The notes under the pieces are model-generated. The model searched no databases and was not told where the DNA came from. It worked only from the letters and a program-made list of their open reading frames with translations. A stretch of 28,534 nt of DNA, taken from a virus. Shown here in pieces: positions 7,707 to 16,791 of this stretch. The translations under genes and the position numbers were made by a program. How positions within the stretch are numbered: the stretch's first letter is position 1; every line of letters starts with the position of its first letter. Location of the stretch: IMG/VR virus record IMGVR_UViG_3300023116_000255, positions 1-28,534 of that record, one strand, 5' to 3'.

Positions 7707-9456
7707 TTACGTCACCGCGATAACGACTTGTCCACATTGTAAGAGAGTATTTTACCCCAGACTTCAAAGGCTCTACCTTGTGACCATGCGTCACTTGACT
7801 TGGAAACAGGATGCAATGCCCAACGGGAACATCTTTATTGGAGAAGTTTTGATGCGGGAAAATAAGCTCCGCGCCTTCATAATCATCGTTTAGTTTTACG
7901 CTGCCAGTCACCAATGAAGCATCTGTATGAAACCCTAAACTCGTCTGAGTGTCCATTGAATAACGCATTGTGAACGCATCTCGTAACCCCATGTGTTCCA
8001 TAGGAGTCCATTTTTTTTCTGCTACTTTCCCTAATTGTTCCTTCCAAACCCACTCAAGTTCGTCCCATAACCCAAGTTTTCTTACTCGTATTTCTTGAGC
8101 GGGAAACTTATCGCCTTCCATATTGCCCCATCCACCAACAGCCTCAGAGGTTTGAATGATTTCTTGACACCTATCTTTACTCCAAAATGGAACCACAAGA
8201 ATATCTTGCGCTACTTCCTCATAGTCTAAAGAGTTTATTGGTGGGGATTGCACCTGATGATCTTGAGATGCAGAGCTTTGAAAACCAATTTTATTTGCCA
8301 AATTCAGGAATCTTTGTTTAGCTTCAGGTCCACCATTTCCATGATATATGCAAGGGCAGCACATCCCGTTTGATACCTGTATCCCATTAAAGGAAACATC
8401 ATCATCACACTGAAAAATGTAACCCTCATAATCAAGCTTTACGTTAATGTCGTCAACAGAGAGGAACCGTTTCTGAATCCATAATTGATCATCATGTTCG
8501 TCAGCAATAGCTTCGTTTAAGAATTGTTTAAGCATACCAACTTTACCTATATACAAACCGCTATTCAGATATTTGTAAGGGCTTGAAGTCATAGGAAATT
8601 GAGCGGCTAATATAGGTTGAGGCCAACAATTTCTTTCCGCTGCAAAAAGAATATCACAATCAAAACCAAAGAAACGGTCTTTAATAGTTTGCAAGTCATC
8701 AACAAACATTACATCGTAGCCATCACAGAACAAAACAATATCCTCGTCTGGAAGGCTTGTTAAATGACCACGAACAAGATTGATTTTGTGTCCCCCTCCT
8801 TCGCCTTCCATCGTGCCGCCGCCCCAAGTAACTCCGTTTCCAAGGTTAAGATAACTTACACCAAAGCGTTTTGCTGATTGCTCAAGCGCCCACATTTTTG
8901 TTTCATCTGTACCGACAGTTAATACATGCACGTTCATTGGTCCCACCTCTATTGTGCTTGGTCTATCTTCCCTTGGGATCTGACGAACCTTTTCGGGAAC
9001 ATAAAAGTAATTCTGTTTTCCTTTTAACTTATATGGCAACCATTCGTCTACGGGTATTATAGAATCCGAAAACCCCTCGCACAAATACCTTGCCGTATCT
9101 GGAGTAATTGCATACGCATGAGCATTGTACCAGTAACCTAGATCATTCCACCGATACCCCAGCCAAACGCTATGATATACCCTTAATTTGTCAGAAACAT
9201 CTACGGGATCTATAGAGGTAAAGACCGCATCTTCTTCTAAAATAATGCCGTTAATACCTGACTCTGCAATTTTTCTCCATACGCGCAGATGACTTACAGC
9301 ACACCCAAATTCTCCAATAAGTAAAGATCTGTTGTGTATTGGGTCTTTCCACGCAAGATCTGGCTTGCAGCCAGAAAGTTCAATTGCACTTTCCCAAGAT
9401 AGTTGCCTAGCATCAAAAGCATCCCCATGAAGAGATATCTGATAAACTATTGCCAA
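7699..9456 (-). CDS. Trimodular GT25 glycosyltransferase - PLOD-type glycosyltransferase - lysyl hydroxylase
   Basis: A 585-aa fusion. Residues 1-165 are a GT25 domain: GEFGCAVSHLRVW (48-60), ILEEDAVF (72-79), VWLGYR, AYAITPDTA and PVDEWL. GT25 includes LPS galactosyltransferases and the animal procollagen galactosyltransferases. Residues about 175-390 match the glucosyltransferase domain of procollagen lysyl hydroxylase LH3: CDGYDVMF with its DxxD pair (245/248), AERNCWP, YLNSGLYIG, DDQL, LDYEGYIFQ and YHGNG. Residues about 410-585 are a 2OG-Fe(II) oxygenase of lysyl-hydroxylase type: H510-x-D512 in SLGFHTDAS, DYEGAELIF, THGH (556-559) supplying the distal His, and K569 as likely 2-oxoglutarate anchor. 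The start is TTG (9456), chosen because GAGGG lies upstream and the GT25 fold begins at once; it overlaps the preceding oxygenase gene by ten bases. Predicted role: hydroxylate and glycosylate lysines of the collagen-like fibre encoded 1.6 kb upstream. Family calls are firm; the substrate is inferred. Confidence 0.9.
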   Translation of the reverse strand: MAIVYQISLHGDAFDARQLSWESAIELSGCKPDLAWKDPIHNRSLLIGEFGCAVSHLRVWRKIAESGINGIILEEDAVFTSIDPVDVSDKLRVYHSVWLGYRWNDLGYWYNAHAYAITPDTARYLCEGFSDSIIPVDEWLPYKLKGKQNYFYVPEKVRQIPREDRPSTIEVGPMNVHVLTVGTDETKMWALEQSAKRFGVSYLNLGNGVTWGGGTMEGEGGGHKINLVRGHLTSLPDEDIVLFCDGYDVMFVDDLQTIKDRFFGFDCDILFAAERNCWPQPILAAQFPMTSSPYKYLNSGLYIGKVGMLKQFLNEAIADEHDDQLWIQKRFLSVDDINVKLDYEGYIFQCDDDVSFNGIQVSNGMCCPCIYHGNGGPEAKQRFLNLANKIGFQSSASQDHQVQSPPINSLDYEEVAQDILVVPFWSKDRCQEIIQTSEAVGGWGNMEGDKFPAQEIRVRKLGLWDELEWVWKEQLGKVAEKKWTPMEHMGLRDAFTMRYSMDTQTSLGFHTDASLVTGSVKLNDDYEGAELIFPHQNFSNKDVPVGHCILFPSQVTHGHKVEPLKSGVKYSLTMWTSRYRGDVNE

Positions 9457-9983
9457 GTCGGACCCTCAAACCAAGCAACAAGACTTTTTCTTATACCTCT
9501 GGTTACGGGCATGACCCTGTGACTTAAATAACTGGGAAACACCAAAACCGTACCTTTTGCACGGCTTTGACTATTTGGGCTTTCTACCTCAGAAAACTCA
9601 AAGTTTCCCCCTTCGTATTCGTGTGGTTCACTCAACTGCACAGTCACACTAAGCTTTCGATCCAAGCCATCATTGCGAACCCAATCAATATCATGGTGCC
9701 AATTATAATGGCCCCCTTCTGAAGCATGATACTCCGTATACTGGATATCTGCTTTTTTATAGACGTGTGTTTTAAAGTGGTTTTGATTTGCCTCTTCAAC
9801 ATATTCAAACAACATGTCCAAAATATCTTTATTGTCAGAAAGCCAAGCCACCCTGCTTGATCTTACTTCGGAACCGCCTTGGTTAAATGTTTCTGCCTTC
9901 TGTATATTTTCAGCTTTTGAAACTATTTTTGCAATTTGAAAATTACTAATTGCCCCCGACCACATTCTCCAGTTTTGTCTCAT
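9447..9983 (-). CDS. 2OG-Fe(II) oxygenase, PKHD-type (prolyl-4-hydroxylase fold)
   Basis: A 178-aa protein from the ATG at 9983; an in-frame GTG nine bases earlier is less likely because GGGAGTGG just upstream serves as its ribosome site. It contains a complete 2OG dioxygenase active site. The HxD pair is H96/D98 in YNWHHDID, YEGGNFEF gives the typical core strand, FPSYLSHRVMPVTRG supplies distal H155, and R165 in GIRKS should bind 2-oxoglutarate. The YEGG / FPS..LHxVxPVTxGxR pattern is that of PKHD-type hydroxylases (YbiX/PiuC group). It probably hydroxylates an amino-acid side chain. Its gene overlaps the start of the GT25/PLOD fusion by ten bases, so both enzymes should be made together. 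Target could be X-position Pro or another residue of the collagen-like shaft, or another virion protein. Confidence 0.88.
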   Translation of the reverse strand: MRQNWRMWSGAISNFQIAKIVSKAENIQKAETFNQGGSEVRSSRVAWLSDNKDILDMLFEYVEEANQNHFKTHVYKKADIQYTEYHASEGGHYNWHHDIDWVRNDGLDRKLSVTVQLSEPHEYEGGNFEFSEVESPNSQSRAKGTVLVFPSYLSHRVMPVTRGIRKSLVAWFEGPTWQ

Positions 9984-10012
9984 TTTTCCCACTCCCGAAA
10001 ATATTTAATCTT

Positions 10013-10735
10013 TTACTCTACAAGCCTTAATTTCTCACCCTTATGATGTATCTGTGTTTTATAACCATTCCTCATCACAGTGGCTATAGAAGCGTGAGTT
10101 TTATCTCTTCGTTCAGAATCTACTTGCCCATAACCAACTTCACATTCTGTTCTTTGAAAAGGAATAACTTGAACTAATGGCGTACCCTGCGGAATAAAAA
10201 ATTCACCATCGCCACCTGTCCATAAAAAAGGAAAATTAATGTGGTTGTAGTATTTGTCCGTCTCAACAACCCCGTCTAAAATCTTTAAACGCGTTTCCAT
10301 GTGATTTAAAGGTGATGTAAACAAACAGGACACGCCTTCGGATGTTTCAATTATCCAAGGGTTATGTAGCTTGCACGTATGTTCTCCATATTTTTTATTT
10401 TGAAGAGGGTGATCTTTAATTTGCTCTATGTTGTGAAATGAAAATGCCGATCCTGTTCTACCCTTAAAATCTTCTTGCGGAATGTAATTTGGTGGAAAAT
10501 CAAAATTCAAATCTCCATCTTTAGCTGTCACAAACATGTCAGCCCACATTGGTATTATATACCCCATCGAACAAGCTTCTAAAAAAGGAACACACCTTTT
10601 TACAGTTCCACTTGACGGGTGAGAAGTTGTTTGAGGGGGAATAGCTTTAAAATATGATGGCAAATGTTTATTTGCTTTCACAGGTTTTGGTATACCATCC
10701 ATGAGATGGGCATCGGTAAAAAATTTAATTTGCAT
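10013..10735 (-). CDS. Conserved hypothetical protein, possibly DUF6065-like
   Basis: A 240-aa soluble protein without signal peptide or membrane segment. It has a clear globular pattern of aromatic and beta-prone segments: IPKPVKANKHLPSYFKAIP near the N-terminus, then a Cys/Met-rich helix (CVPFLEACSMGYIIPMWAD), HNPWIIETSEG, FLWTGGDGEFFIPQGTPLVQVIPF and a His-rich end (IHHKGEKLRL). The overall plan, with an N-terminal Pro-rich arm and a C-terminal double-strand segment with GTPLxQxIPF, reminds me of the DUF6065 group often found next to 2OG oxygenases. I hold that loosely. It sits between the collagen-fibre gene and the first oxygenase, so it likely belongs to the modification module, perhaps as an oxygenase-like or accessory protein. 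No complete HxD...H iron site is evident. Confidence 0.8.
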   Translation of the reverse strand: MQIKFFTDAHLMDGIPKPVKANKHLPSYFKAIPPQTTSHPSSGTVKRCVPFLEACSMGYIIPMWADMFVTAKDGDLNFDFPPNYIPQEDFKGRTGSAFSFHNIEQIKDHPLQNKKYGEHTCKLHNPWIIETSEGVSCLFTSPLNHMETRLKILDGVVETDKYYNHINFPFLWTGGDGEFFIPQGTPLVQVIPFQRTECEVGYGQVDSERRDKTHASIATVMRNGYKTQIHHKGEKLRLVE

Positions 10736-10745
10736 TTTAAAAATC

Positions 10746-11090
10746 TCACTCAGATACTGCGTGTTCTATTTCCGCTTGAGCTAAAGCAATTGCCGCTTCA
10801 TAGTCTCTTATAACTTGATCTAAGTTTTCAAAAATATCTGGGAAATCCCCCGCCCAATCTTCTACTTCTGCAAGGCGGCGCTTATGTTTTATTTCAATAT
10901 GGTCTGATTTTTCAAAGTGAACATAATGGCACCCCTCCGTCTGGAGTTGCGTTATTATTGCATTGAAAGCATTTACGGCAGCTTCTGAAAAGAAAGCGTC
11001 TTCTGTATTGCTTACTATGCTTTTTTCAGTATTTGCTTGTTGAATACAAATGCTTACAGAACCATTTGTTTCTATCGTTAGTGTTTTCAT
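10746..11090 (-). CDS. Hypothetical acidic protein directly after the collagen-like fibre gene
   Basis: A 114-aa protein of unrecognised family. The start is the ATG at 11090. The longer reading from a GTG at 11099 is rejected because GGTGGGG, ideally spaced before the ATG, is probably the ribosome site. The first half is beta-prone (TLTIETNGSVSICIQQ; CHYVHFEKSDHIEIKHKRR). The second half is an acidic amphipathic helix with Leu/Ile spacing suitable for a coiled coil (DIFENLDQVIRDYEAAIALA). It starts nine bases beyond the fibre stop, so co-expression with the fibre is expected. A fibre-assembly chaperone would fit that position, since many phages encode one directly after the fibre. This is inference from position only. 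Confidence 0.75.
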   Translation of the reverse strand: MKTLTIETNGSVSICIQQANTEKSIVSNTEDAFFSEAAVNAFNAIITQLQTEGCHYVHFEKSDHIEIKHKRRLAEVEDWAGDFPDIFENLDQVIRDYEAAIALAQAEIEHAVSE

Positions 11091-11099
11091 TTTCCCCAC

Positions 11100-13010
<1,911 letters not shown>

Positions 13011-13022
13011 GACGAACTAACC

Positions 13023-13454
13023 TTATGTGAGTGTCAGGATACCGTTTGCGCCTATGTCAATTGTAAACGTGTCACCATCATTAAGGGTAAGAGACGTGCC
13101 GTAGTCGTAATACCCAATTACAGGATCTGCAGGTGATGTTACAGAGTCATCATAAATAACGATGTAACGGAAAGCAGCAACCGAACCACCTGATGCAGTA
13201 AGCGTTAAGTCATTGGCAGAGAGCTTATACGTACCATTCGTCTGTGTCGATGTCACGGATTGCAGTGTACGAGAGGATAGGTTTGTGTAGCTAATTTGAG
13301 AAATGTTAGCCAGCACTCCATTTCCATCACTTACCACATTCGTACCCGCTGTTGGGTCTGTGTTCGACAAAGCCACAACCAACGTGTCTGCGTCTAAGTC
13401 CATTGCATTTGCGAGGTTCACGACAAAATCGTTTACCTTTGTAAAACTAGCCAT
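13023..13454 (-). CDS. Small beta-rich virion protein
   Basis: A 143-aa protein, Thr/Ser/Asp-rich, with short alternating beta strands and no membrane segment or signal peptide. It opens ASFTKVNDFVVNLANAMDLD and contains a central VAAFRYIVIYDDSV strand and a C-terminal LTLNDGDTFTIDIGANGILTLT. The last motif resembles endings of phage decoration or adaptor proteins. It is similar in plan to the 142-aa protein just upstream: both have an N-terminal helix, a TxATAL/ALYxD strand, a central conserved FR/ARGALIY strand and a C-terminal FxVxF edge. A shared fold is possible. AGGAG precedes its ATG. It is followed by the collagen-like fibre, so a tail or fibre-attachment component is likely. Family not named. 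Confidence 0.82.
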   Translation of the reverse strand: MASFTKVNDFVVNLANAMDLDADTLVVALSNTDPTAGTNVVSDGNGVLANISQISYTNLSSRTLQSVTSTQTNGTYKLSANDLTLTASGGSVAAFRYIVIYDDSVTSPADPVIGYYDYGTSLTLNDGDTFTIDIGANGILTLT

Positions 13455-13464
13455 AAGTAAACTC

Positions 13465-13893
13465 CTATGTTATTCTAATTACAGCAGTTGTAGCAGAAGA
13501 TACGGGGAACTGAACCTCAAATGTATCATCGGAGACTACGCGATTACTTCCGAAGTCTAACACAGCCACAGCTTTATTGGAAGCGGAAGAATTATATATC
13601 AGCGCACCACGGGCGGTAAACGAAGCACTTGTCCAACTGATATTGTCGAAATCCACAAACGCAACCGTTCCTGATGATGTTGGCGCTATAGTGGTTAGTG
13701 CTTTGCCACCAGCAGTATATGCGGTGCCTGATGTGTTTGTTATCTCATTGTCTGTAGAGTAAACTGTAGTACCAGCCCCTAGTGTTGCTGAATCGCTATA
13801 CAGCGCAATCTTAAAGACATGAGATGTAAAGTCGTGAACAGCCTCAAGCAATTCTTGCTTAAACGAGGTACATGTTGCTTGTGTAATAGCCAT
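13465..13893 (-). CDS. Small beta-rich virion protein (ITQATCTSFKQELL family)
   Basis: A 142-aa protein beginning MAITQATCTSFKQELLEAVH, a start found in many phages' small structural proteins that I remember only as unnamed virion proteins. It continues as beta strands: FKIALYSDSATLGAGT, GKALTTIAP, VAFVDFDNISWTSASF, ARGALIYNSSASNKAVAVLDF and FEVQFPV. There is no membrane segment. The start ATG shares a base with the TAA stop of the adaptor gene upstream (TAATG), so it is coupled to head-tail assembly genes. A tail or neck component is the likely role. See the downstream 143-aa protein for a possible shared fold. Confidence 0.85.
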   Translation of the reverse strand: MAITQATCTSFKQELLEAVHDFTSHVFKIALYSDSATLGAGTTVYSTDNEITNTSGTAYTAGGKALTTIAPTSSGTVAFVDFDNISWTSASFTARGALIYNSSASNKAVAVLDFGSNRVVSDDTFEVQFPVSSATTAVIRIT

Positions 13894-14528
13894 TATGCAG
13901 CATCCTCTCTATACGTGTCACTCTTAATCATTACACCAAGAGACGCCATGTTTATTAAAGCACTTTGATACCTTTGCAAATAATTTTGCAAAATGTCTGG
14001 CTCCCCCTTCATAAAAGTATACGCCTCATAAAGGGTGCCGTAAAGAAGCGCGGTTTCCGCATTGTCTCCCAGCCAAGAGGTTGTCGAAGTAACGATAGAA
14101 GGTGGGTCATAATAGTAGTGTATTTCTACACTATAGGCAGCATCTGGGGTCGGACCCAATATAAAATTCCCGTTTGAGGAAGATGTATCCCCATCAAACA
14201 TACCATAATACTTTGGTAGCCCAGTAGTTGACTGACTAGGATACGCTTCTCTTATAAAGTTTACTTCTTTTTCAAGGAGATATGTGTAGTTGTTGCTGCC
14301 ATCAATTACAGCCAAAGAGAAAGTAGATAAGAAGTCAGACGGTCTTCCTAGATAAGGAACACTTGCAGAGGTATTCCCAGTTGCATTCTTTCTAAGTTCA
14401 GGTATTTGAACGTCTCTATTTATCCGCTCTTCCGCTTGCTGAATAAAAACGTCAATGTTGTTTACGAAGGTTGTCTCCGTATTCTCAGTGTAATCTTTCA
14501 CTGCCTGTACTAGCTGAGAATAGTTCAT
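13893..14528 (-). CDS. Phage head-tail adaptor-like protein
   Basis: A 211-aa protein beginning NYSQLVQAVKDYTENTET, followed by FIQQAEERINRDVQIPELRK. This pattern is typical of phage adaptor proteins (gp6/gp11-type connector components; annotated in relatives as phage adaptor protein). The middle has beta strands (ASVPYLGRPSDFLSTFSLAV; YKYYGMFDGD-type element as LPKYYGMFDGD; FILGPTPDAAYSVEIHYYYDPP). The C-terminal helix is ALLYGTLYEAYTFMKGEPDILQ with a YxxRYQSAL end, another hallmark of the family. It should sit under the portal in the neck. Neighbours are other neck/tail proteins. Confidence 0.8.
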   Translation of the reverse strand: MNYSQLVQAVKDYTENTETTFVNNIDVFIQQAEERINRDVQIPELRKNATGNTSASVPYLGRPSDFLSTFSLAVIDGSNNYTYLLEKEVNFIREAYPSQSTTGLPKYYGMFDGDTSSSNGNFILGPTPDAAYSVEIHYYYDPPSIVTSTTSWLGDNAETALLYGTLYEAYTFMKGEPDILQNYLQRYQSALINMASLGVMIKSDTYREDAA

Positions 14529-14534
14529 TTGAAC

Positions 14535-14957
14535 TTATCCATCTTTACTAAAGTTGCCACCGCGAGTTGCCGCACCCATTCCGCGACACTTACCGCCATA
14601 CTTCATTTTCTTTACCTTACCACCATAGTTCATGCCGTGGGAAGCCCCAGCCATCATACTACCATCTGGCATACGGTGCATTTTGCCGCCACCCATTTTC
14701 TTTTGTTCTTCAGGCAGCGTAAATAAGAAAGATTCACTTTTCTCTGCAGATTTATCCTTCAACTTACCTTGTGATGCGGCTTTGCCCCTGCCGTAGTCAT
14801 CAAGACCGTGCGCCATAGCAGTCTTCTGCCTCAAGCGCCTCATGTCTGAATCAATTTTTTTTCTTTCTTTTTCTTTTTCAGAAAGAGGTCTGGCTTTAGG
14901 GCGCAAGCTTGTTTTAGGTGCGCCACCTTTTTTCATAGCTATAGGTTTCTTTTTCAT
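14535..14957 (-). CDS. Small basic Gly/Met/Lys-rich protein with RGMGAAxRG end
   Basis: A 140-aa highly basic protein, very rich in Lys, Gly and Met. The N-terminal half is Lys/Arg-rich and probably helical (SEKEKERKKIDSDMRRLRQK). The C-terminal half repeats GGxxMxxM, YGGKVKKMKYGGK and ends RGMGAATRGGNFSKDG. The final motif recurs in the 67-aa protein at 24048-24251 (RGMGAALRGSRF) and more loosely in the 70-aa protein next to it. Such proteins are frequent in marine podovirus head operons; their charge suggests DNA or nucleocapsid contact, but no function is known to me. AGGAG lies ten bases before the ATG. Confidence 0.82.
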   Translation of the reverse strand: MKKKPIAMKKGGAPKTSLRPKARPLSEKEKERKKIDSDMRRLRQKTAMAHGLDDYGRGKAASQGKLKDKSAEKSESFLFTLPEEQKKMGGGKMHRMPDGSMMAGASHGMNYGGKVKKMKYGGKCRGMGAATRGGNFSKDG

Positions 14958-14968
14958 AGTTATATCTC

Positions 14969-15283
14969 CTACGATATAGATATATTAACACTTCCAACTT
15001 GCGCTGTCATGTACTGAGCGTCATTCCACACAGGATTAAAGCCAAATAACCCTCTGCTCTCCTGTTCGGATGTATCTGGTCTTGGATTCTGCAGAGACTG
15101 AGGGTCAAATATTTTTACGCGCCCCAGAAAGTTTTGCGGCTGATCAGGATCCACCACATCTTTTCCGACAAGAAATCCTGTCTTCACACCATTTTTAAAC
15201 TCTGGAACAAGATCTTTAAGTGGATACCTAAACCCTGTCTTGTCGCAGAACCCAAAAGCATATTTACCAGCAGCGTATGACAT
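14969..15283 (-). CDS. Hypothetical small structural protein
   Basis: A 104-aa protein from the ATG at 15283, which shares one base with the TGA stop of the gene before it (TGATG). The longer reading from GTG at 15286 adds only one Met. It opens MSYAAGKYAFGFCDKTGFRY, followed by a DLVPEFKNG helix. It contains two aromatic Gly clusters (YAFGFCDKTGFRY; RGLFGFNPVWND) and no membrane segment. The YAxGFCDRCGFRY-LxxL-E pattern occurs in small phage neck-region proteins and resembles a degenerate zinc ribbon, with only one of the usual Cys pair left here (Cys14). Position between two adaptor-like genes suggests a connector component. Function unassigned. Confidence 0.8.
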   Translation of the reverse strand: MSYAAGKYAFGFCDKTGFRYPLKDLVPEFKNGVKTGFLVGKDVVDPDQPQNFLGRVKIFDPQSLQNPRPDTSEQESRGLFGFNPVWNDAQYMTAQVGSVNISIS

Positions 15284-15966
15284 CACCCACCTAAAGCAAA
15301 CGTATTAAAGGGAACAAACTTAATTGACGCTGTTTCTTCATCCTCACCAGCCGCCAATTGAAACTGAAACTCATATTCTTGCTTTAGTGCCGTTGCTCTC
15401 CCTGCGGATTCTGGTCTTTTCATTGAGAGGTAGTAAGCCATACCCGCAACAAGACACGGCACGAAACGTGGCGGCACAGACGTAACAGTATCGCCCACAC
15501 CAGAGGAAAGACCATCTATACCTTTAAGCCTATAGTAAAATATTGTGTACGTTGTCGTACTGTCAGGCACAGGCCACAGCGTTACTTTTGTTTCCGTTGG
15601 GAGCCTTTGGACGTAGATTTGGGTCGGCCTACCTTGCGTGTTTTTGTTGGTTTGCTGGGCGTAGGTTGCAACACTGATTCTTTCGAGCGAGGTATCGACT
15701 TGGTTGGTTCCTGTTCCTGTTCGGATTTGGTGTTCGATGATGTCGATTGTGTCCGAAGGAAGGGTATACGTTGCCGTACCTGCCGTAACAGCAATCGTAC
15801 CCGATTCAATAGTGAAGAGATTAAGCCCACGGTTTTGCCACTCCAATGTTAAAAGGTTAAGACTTCTACGGGCCGTTTTAAGGTCATAGCCAGTACGCAT
15901 GGTGAGGCCAGCCCGTTCATATGCCTCCTCAAAAAGCTCTGGTAAATCTGGAGTTACTACTGCCAT
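15283..15966 (-). CDS. Neck/adaptor-like virion protein
   Basis: A 227-aa protein. The N-terminal helix LPELFEEAYERAGLTMRTGY followed by LKTARRSLNLLTLEWQNRG is a pattern widely seen in podovirus neck proteins (P22 gp4/T7 gp11-like adaptor group in my recollection). Next come beta strands GTIAVTAGTATYTLPSDTID, IYVQRLPTETKVTLWPVPD and YTIFYYRLKGI. The C-terminal helix PPRFVPCLVAGMAYYLSMKR is the part that contacts the portal in known adaptors. It shares this helix-strand-helix plan with the 211-aa adaptor-like protein about 1 kb downstream, so the two may be distant paralogues or successive rings of the neck. There is no signal peptide. Confidence 0.82.
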   Translation of the reverse strand: MAVVTPDLPELFEEAYERAGLTMRTGYDLKTARRSLNLLTLEWQNRGLNLFTIESGTIAVTAGTATYTLPSDTIDIIEHQIRTGTGTNQVDTSLERISVATYAQQTNKNTQGRPTQIYVQRLPTETKVTLWPVPDSTTTYTIFYYRLKGIDGLSSGVGDTVTSVPPRFVPCLVAGMAYYLSMKRPESAGRATALKQEYEFQFQLAAGEDEETASIKFVPFNTFALGG

Positions 15967-15975
15967 GACGCTATC

Positions 15976-16239
15976 CTATGTCACTACACTTCTGTGTCGT
16001 TTTGTTTTCTTTGCAACTTTTTTAGGTTGAGCCACATACTGCTTACCTGCCTTAGTGCCTTGTCGTTTTGCTCTTGTGGTAGCTGCATACTCACTATCGC
16101 TAAGAGACTTAATAGCCGAAGAAGGTAAATACCGTTCACCAGTAGCATTAGGACCTTGGGTAGACGGTTTTCCACTTTTAGTACGCCACTTTTGTTTGGT
16201 CCAAGCTTTAAGGCTTTTCTGCGACTTCTTCAGTCCCAT
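15976..16239 (-). CDS. Small basic phage protein (KKSLKAWTKQKWRTKSGKPS type)
   Basis: An 87-aa very basic protein (Lys/Arg rich) with a conserved-looking core SLKAWTKQKWRTKSGKPS, then GERYLPSSAIKSLSDSEYAA, and a Lys-rich tail. I know this core from small unnamed proteins in marine phages and some large viruses. It is predicted soluble, with aromatic residues set in a basic helix that could bind nucleic acid. Its ATG shares a base with the stop of the 124-aa basic protein upstream (TGATG), so the pair is coupled. Function unknown. Confidence 0.8.
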   Translation of the reverse strand: MGLKKSQKSLKAWTKQKWRTKSGKPSTQGPNATGERYLPSSAIKSLSDSEYAATTRAKRQGTKAGKQYVAQPKKVAKKTKRHRSVVT

Positions 16240-16613
16240 CAGTTTTTATATCCACCCCCAGCTTCTTTATACTGCTTTGCAAGCATTTGAGCCTTTCTGG
16301 CTGACCATTGCCCAGGCTTTCCGCCTTTCCCGCCAGCTTTAATTTTCTCAAACAACCGTTTGCGCAATGATGGTTTTGTGTAGTTACCTGCCTCATTGAC
16401 TCTACTTTTTGTTTTGCCACCTTTACCCATTCGAATAAGGTTGAGATCTTTCGTGTCATCACCAGTAGAAGTAAAGCCGCCGTATTTCATTTCTTCTACA
16501 CCAGATATCGTTCCTTTATTCTTAGAAGCATAGAACACACGCTCACCCTTTTTAGGGCCATACTCCTTCTTCATGGAGCGCATGATTTCTTTGCCCTTAT
16601 CTGTTAGCGGCAT
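16239..16613 (-). CDS. Small basic phage protein, two conserved modules
   Basis: A 124-aa basic protein in two modules. Residues 1-40 (KGKEIMRSMKKEYGPKKGE, VFYASKNKGTISGVE) form a helix-loop pattern frequent in marine phage proteins. Residues about 80-124 (KPSLRKRLFEKIKAG, GKPGQWSARKAQMLAKQYKE, AGGGYKN) form a second, equally familiar module. In some phages I recall these as separate small proteins, so this may be a natural fusion. No enzyme motif is seen. High positive charge and Gly content suggest a nucleic-acid or capsid-interior role. Overlaps its neighbours on both sides. Confidence 0.82.
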   Translation of the reverse strand: MPLTDKGKEIMRSMKKEYGPKKGERVFYASKNKGTISGVEEMKYGGFTSTGDDTKDLNLIRMGKGGKTKSRVNEAGNYTKPSLRKRLFEKIKAGGKGGKPGQWSARKAQMLAKQYKEAGGGYKN

Positions 16614-16791
16614 ACAAACGCTCCAGTTCCAGTTTTATTGCTTGCATCTGAACAGCCATGACTTCAGTTCGCTTATCTACAGCGATCAAGGTTTCTGTCG
16701 TCCAACTAGCCCAATTATACGAAACCGCGCCCACTAGACCGATTAAAGCCGCTGCGACCCCCATCACAACCTTACTGCTCAAGATATCCAT
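16597..16791 (-). CDS. Small membrane protein with one TM and coiled coil
   Basis: A 64-aa protein from the ATG at 16791, which overlaps the TAA stop of the gene before it (TAATG) and has AGAAAGG six bases upstream. An in-frame ATG 18 bases earlier gives 70 aa but lies wholly inside the upstream gene. The N-terminal half is one membrane span (VVMGVAAALIGLVGAVSY). The C-terminal half is a heptad-like helix (TEVMAVQMQAIKLELERLYA). This is the layout of an inner-membrane spanin or a membrane anchor, though it is shorter than Rz-type spanins. It sits among basic head-operon proteins, away from the main lysis set, so the role is uncertain. Confidence 0.75.
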   Translation of the reverse strand: MDILSSKVVMGVAAALIGLVGAVSYNWASWTTETLIAVDKRTEVMAVQMQAIKLELERLYAANR

